In this document: piece by piece, positions 4,843 to 5,912 of the stretch | Position numbering within the stretch: position 1 is the stretch's first letter | How the letters are laid out: each line of letters starts with the position of its first letter | Assembly: GCA_002450985.1 (NCBI GenBank) | Contig: DKBA01000287.1 | Span: forward strand, 3,547-9,458 | Origin: Acidimicrobiia bacterium UBA6912 | GTDB lineage: Bacteria > Actinomycetota > Acidimicrobiia > Spongiisociales > UBA5794 | Direction of reading: 5' to 3' | DNA length: 5,912 bases | The notes under the pieces: generated by a model | Seen by the model: the letters and a program-made list of their open reading frames with translations, nothing else | What the model was told of the DNA's origin: nothing | The model's database searches: none | Program-made: the position numbers and the translations under genes

Positions 4843-5912
4843 TCAGAGGCCGTCGAGCCAGGTGATCAGTTGCTCCCAGTAGCCGGGGGTGGATAGCACG
4901 ATGTCGTGACCGACGCCGGGGAGGATCACGATGGTCACGTGGTCGTTCTGGGCTTCTTCGAGGTACTCGGCATAGAGGGCTGCGCTTCGATCTGTGGGCT
5001 GGACGATGTCGTCTTCACCGAAGAACGCCAACACCGCGCTCTGGACTCTCCTGAGGGACTCGCCGGGATCGAACAGGAGCGATTGCTCTGCGGCTGCCTT
5101 CACCTTCTCGATCTGGTCGGACGGGATTCTCTGCAGGGCTGGGATGGTCACGTTCTCGAGGTGGAGAGCTTCGGCCCAGGGCTCGTCCTGTACCGAGGTG
5201 AGGATCTCAATCGCTCGCCTCAGATCATCGGCCGGGCGGTCCGTGTCAGGCCCGTAGACGAGCGCCAGGAAGTCTTGCCAGGGGCCGTCTCCGAGGCTCT
5301 CCGCGGCCTGGCGGTTCGCATCGCGATAGAGGGGGTTGGTGAGTTGCCAGTCGATGAGTAACCGGCCGAACAGTGTGGCCCGCTCGATGTCGCCAGGCGC
5401 CAACCCGGCGGCGCGACTCTGGGCTTCGATCCCCCAGAGCTGTTGCTCCGCCACAGAAACCCCTGAACCGGAGACCGCGATGATGAATGCCACGTCGTCG
5501 GGATGGTCGGCCGCGGCAATCGAGACGACCCACGCCTCCTGGCTGATCCCCCACATGCCCACCCGGTCGCCCTGAATCGTCGGATGGTCCTGGACTCGAC
5601 GGAGCGCAGCGATCGCCTCATCGCCTCTCTCCTGCATGCTCGGGAGCGCCGCTTCGCCTTGTGATCTCCCGACGCCCGGCGGGTCGTAGCGAAACGCCGC
5701 GAAGCCGGCACCGGCAAGCCGTCGCGCCAGCTCTGTCTGGTACCTGCTATCCACCCCGGGCGGCAGACCTCCGTTCGTCCCTACCGACTCGAACGGCATC
5801 ACCACCGCGGGGTGTGGACCCTCGTGAGCCGGCAGCGTGAGAATCCCATGCAACTCAGCGCCGTCGGACAGGAACGTCAGTTCCTCTTCGACCCACGCTT
5901 CTGCGGTGGCGG
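4843..5912 (-). CDS. Alpha/beta hydrolase (serine esterase/peptidase-like), 5' end beyond the window
   Basis: The visible frame encodes 355 residues with no stop up to base 5912. The 19 codons upstream of TTG 5853 (including EEELTFLSDGAEL) form the family's expected first beta strand leading into LHGILTLPA. The real start therefore lies outside the window and TTG 5853 is internal. Counting that TTG as residue 1, the pattern is PAVVMPFESVGTNGG (15-29), FRYDPPGVGRSQG (54-66), nucleophile elbow WGISQEAW (101-108, S104), acid in FFGEDDIVQP (277-286, likely D282) and catalytic H316 in LPGVGHDIV (311-319). A helical insert at about 135-260 would be the lid. The triad looks intact, so hydrolysis of an ester, thioester or amide is inferred; the substrate is unknown. 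The elbow is GxSxE, not GxSxG, and the usual His-Gly of the oxyanion hole after the first core strand is absent. The family is common next to and fused with signalling genes in actinobacteria, but a link to the cyclase is unproven. Confidence 0.88.
   Translation of the reverse strand, partial: ATAEAWVEEELTFLSDGAELHGILTLPAHEGPHPAVVMPFESVGTNGGLPPGVDSRYQTELARRLAGAGFAAFRYDPPGVGRSQGEAALPSMQERGDEAIAALRRVQDHPTIQGDRVGMWGISQEAWVVSIAAADHPDDVAFIIAVSGSGVSVAEQQLWGIEAQSRAAGLAPGDIERATLFGRLLIDWQLTNPLYRDANRQAAESLGDGPWQDFLALVYGPDTDRPADDLRRAIEILTSVQDEPWAEALHLENVTIPALQRIPSDQIEKVKAAAEQSLLFDPGESLRRVQSAVLAFFGEDDIVQPTDRSAALYAEYLEEAQNDHVTIVILPGVGHDIVLSTPGYWEQLITWLDGL

Noticed and set aside
3957..4865. + strand open frame of 302 codons spanning the intergenic gap
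   Set aside because: Two thirds of it is antisense to cyclase domain 1, and the remainder covers the gap without a recognisable motif.
5851..5853. TTG as start codon of the hydrolase
   Set aside because: The same frame stays open to the window edge, and the upstream residues supply the family's first beta strand, so this is an internal leucine codon.

Overview
The window is GC-rich chromosomal bacterial DNA with strong G/C preference at third codon positions. It carries a tRNA-Val(GAC) with encoded CCA and two genes of families common in high-GC soil and water Actinomycetota. An actinobacterium (Acidimicrobiia or a relative) is the best guess, but this is inference from style, not from a marker gene.

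Layout, left to right. Bases 1-56 are the 3' part of a tRNA-Val on the + strand, followed 4 nt later by a very long hairpin and a T-run (its probable terminator). Bases 113-499 hold no convincing gene, but contain short helical-turn-spaced direct repeats and an inverted repeat. Bases 500-4513 (minus strand) encode a 1337-residue signalling protein with two tandem class III cyclase homology domains, a STAND/AAA-type ATPase with intact Walker motifs, and a ten-unit TPR array. Bases 4514-4842 form an intergenic region with a possible small ORF and a possible leaderless promoter for the cyclase. Bases 4843-5912 (minus strand) are an alpha/beta hydrolase whose 5' end runs off the window; the TTG at 5853 is not its start, because the reading frame and the family's first beta strand continue upstream to the edge.

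The main biological point is the large protein. Its domain order and active-site residues match mammalian soluble adenylyl cyclase (sAC, ADCY10). The first cyclase domain supplies the two metal-binding aspartates. The second supplies the adenine-selecting Lys/Thr and the transition-state Asn/Arg. Together they predict one working ATP site and one degenerate site. Two residues that bind bicarbonate in sAC (Lys95, Arg176 in human numbering, recalled from the literature) are Gly and Ala here, so a different input, possibly through the ATPase-TPR part, is likely. The hydrolase and cyclase are co-directional (hydrolase upstream) but separated by 329 bp, so an operon is possible but unproven.
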